Positions 11,936-13,368 of a stretch of DNA of 13,368 nucleotides are shown piece by piece. Under the pieces are notes generated by a model. It made no database searches, was not told where the DNA came from, and saw nothing but the letters and a program-made list of their open reading frames with translations. Source of the stretch: DATKSS01 sp049582065 (lineage in GTDB: Bacteria > Chloroflexota > Dormibacteria > Dormibacterales > Dormibacteraceae); contig JBAUTF010000299.1 in the NCBI GenBank assembly GCA_049582065.1, positions 1 through 13,368 on the forward strand. The letters run 5' to 3'. The translations under genes were made by a program, and so were the position numbers. Each line of letters opens with the position of its first letter. Within the stretch, counting starts at the first letter, position 1.

Positions 11936-13368
11936 GTGTCGATCTCGCCGGGAACCAGGCTAGGGCAGTACGAGGTCCAGGATTTCATCGGCCAGGGGGC
12001 CATGGGCCTGGTCTACCGCGCCTATCACGCGCAGCTCGAGCGCACCGGCGCCGTGAAGGTGATGCAGGCGATCTCGCCGGATCCCGACTCGACCGCCCGC
12101 TTCCGCCACGAGGCGCAGGCGATCGCCCAGATGCGCCACCCCAACATCCTCAACGTCTACGACTTCGGCGAGTACGAGGGGACGCCGTACATGATCGTGG
12201 AGTACGTGTCCGGCGGCAGCCTGGCCAACCGGCTGAGCCAGGGCATGATCGACCAGGCGGCCGCGCTCAATTTCCTCCGCGGCATCGCCGCTGGCCTGGA
12301 CTACGCGCACTCACGCGGCGTCGTGCACCGTGACATCAAGCCGGCCAACGTCCTGCTCGAGCCGGACGACACGCCTGTGATCGCCGACTTCGGACTCGCG
12401 AAGCTGCTCCAGGGATCGTCCCTGAAGTCGATGACCGGGGTCACCACCGGCACGCCCGCCTACATGGCGCCGGAGCAGGTGACCGGGGCCAGGGTGGGGC
12501 CGGCCGCCGACCGATACTCCCTGGCGACCATCGCGTACGAGATGCTGACCGGTGTCATCCCGTTCGACGGCGAAGCCCTGATGGAGCTGCTCTACGCCCA
12601 GGTGCACCGCGAGCCCCCACCACCCAGCACGCGCAACCGCTCCCTCAGCCCTCGCGTCGACGCGGTGCTCATGCGCGGCCTGGCCAAGGATCCGAACGCG
12701 CGCTGGGAAACCAGCACCGCCTTCGTTCGCGCGCTGGAGGAGGCTCTCGGGCCCAAGCCCGCGGCGGCCGTGGCGCGCACGATGGTGATGTCCTCCCCGG
12801 TGGCTTCCACGGTCCCGCTTGCGGCGGCCGTCGCCGGCGCAGCCGCTGTCGAGGCGAGAAGCGCCGCAGAGCCCGTCGTCCTCGCCTATCCGTCGCCGCC
12901 TCCTCCAGGGGCCAGGCGAAAATCCCGCAAGGGCCTGTTCGCCCTGATCGCCGCGGTGATGGTGTTGATCCTGGTCCTGGTGGGCTTCGCGATCTATACG
13001 TACCTGAACCAGCCGGTCAATCTAACAGTCTCCCCTCCGACCGTCGTCGCTGGCGACAGCATCGTGGTGACTGCGAGCCATCTGCCCGCCAACCAGGCAG
13101 GCGAGATCCAGCTCTGGAGCCAGCGTCGCAGCTTCCCGTTTCATGCCGGCCCGAACGGGAACGTGCAGGTCGAGATCTCCATCCCTGGCGATCTCGAGAT
13201 CGGGGAGCACCTGGTGATGATCTGCTGGAACGGAGCCTGCCACTCGCAGCAGAAGCTGCAGGTGCTGTCACCGGTGGCCCTGGCGACCCCGATCGCGGGG
13301 ACCAGCCCATCACCGACGGCGTCGCCGGGCGCGCCAAGCCCGACTCCGTCGCCGGCGACCAGCCCGAG
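11936..13368 (+). CDS. Membrane-anchored eukaryote-type Ser/Thr protein kinase (PknB-like), 3' partial
   Basis: The frame is open from the GTG at 11936 to the right edge (477 codons and 2 bases), so the C-terminus is missing. The kinase domain is complete: Gly-rich loop GQGAMGLV (19-26), Lys41, helix-C Glu59, HRDIKPAN (131-138) with Asp133, DFG (151-153), activation-loop threonines 167, 170, 171 and 173, and APE (178-180). A juxtamembrane linker rich in Ala, Val and Pro follows, then basic ARRKSRKG and a transmembrane helix at about 334-356. Outside the membrane is an Ig-like strand-rich domain (about 360-450: LTVSPPTVVAGDSIVVTASHLP) with two Cys in ICWNGACHS, then a Ser/Pro/Thr tail. It is not a PASTA protein as far as visible. 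All catalytic residues are present, so it should be active; targets unknown. Confidence 0.95.
   Translation, partial: MSISPGTRLGQYEVQDFIGQGAMGLVYRAYHAQLERTGAVKVMQAISPDPDSTARFRHEAQAIAQMRHPNILNVYDFGEYEGTPYMIVEYVSGGSLANRLSQGMIDQAAALNFLRGIAAGLDYAHSRGVVHRDIKPANVLLEPDDTPVIADFGLAKLLQGSSLKSMTGVTTGTPAYMAPEQVTGARVGPAADRYSLATIAYEMLTGVIPFDGEALMELLYAQVHREPPPPSTRNRSLSPRVDAVLMRGLAKDPNARWETSTAFVRALEEALGPKPAAAVARTMVMSSPVASTVPLAAAVAGAAAVEARSAAEPVVLAYPSPPPPGARRKSRKGLFALIAAVMVLILVLVGFAIYTYLNQPVNLTVSPPTVVAGDSIVVTASHLPANQAGEIQLWSQRRSFPFHAGPNGNVQVEISIPGDLEIGEHLVMICWNGACHSQQKLQVLSPVALATPIAGTSPSPTASPGAPSPTPSPATSP

Noticed and set aside
1..13368. CRISPR arrays, tRNA or rRNA genes, insertion sequences, attachment sites
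   Set aside because: No regularly spaced repeats, no cloverleaf or rRNA-like stretches, and no transposase or inverted-repeat ends were seen; the window is continuous protein-coding sequence.

Overview
The window is a very GC-rich, tightly packed stretch of bacterial chromosome. Most gene junctions overlap or lie within a few bases, GTG and TTG starts are common, and several first genes have a -10-like hexamer only 6-10 bases before the start codon, which suggests leaderless transcripts. Together with a eukaryote-type Ser/Thr kinase carrying a Ser/Pro/Thr-rich outer tail and a COG3375-type acetyltransferase, this suggests a Terrabacteria-type soil lineage (Dormibacterota, Chloroflexota or an actinobacterial relative). 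That assignment is inference; there is no rRNA or other taxonomic marker here.

Layout. 1-422 (+): C-terminal end of a SAM-dependent methyltransferase. 439-1191 (+): alpha/beta hydrolase with its own close promoter. 1157-1489 (-): small CC-motif protein whose end overlaps the hydrolase. 1501-3729 (+): DUF4013-like membrane protein, then pxpB and pxpC (5-oxoprolinase subunits). 7162-3709 (-): a six-gene operon, moaC - mogA - pxpA - GNAT acetyltransferase - peroxiredoxin - DinB-like protein. 7169-8121 (+): HAD phosphatase and a small two-helix membrane protein. 9334-7923 (-): Mut7-C nuclease and larB (nickel-pincer cofactor synthesis). 9357-9629 (+): one-domain cupin. 9672-11893 (+): zinc-ribbon protein, cysteine desulfurase-like enzyme and XdhC/CoxI-type molybdoenzyme maturation factor. 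11936-end (+): membrane Ser/Thr kinase, cut by the window edge.

The main discovery is the peroxiredoxin at 4206-4691 (-). Its reading frame is interrupted by one TGA exactly where the peroxidatic cysteine belongs. The frame is the same on both sides, the protein has no cysteine, and a hairpin with G first in its loop begins 9 nt after the TGA, with its apical loop 17 nt after it, fitting the bacterial SECIS model. It is best read as a selenoprotein (Sec46), not a pseudogene. Ordinary gene calling would drop its first 46 residues or call it broken.

Functional themes: molybdenum cofactor (moaC, mogA, the NifS-like plus XdhC pair), 5-oxoproline breakdown (pxpB-pxpC on one strand, pxpA on the other, converging), redox or peroxide defence (Sec-peroxiredoxin) and nickel-pincer cofactor (larB). 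No mobile element, CRISPR array, tRNA or rRNA was recognised, and no gap longer than about 45 bases is without a gene.
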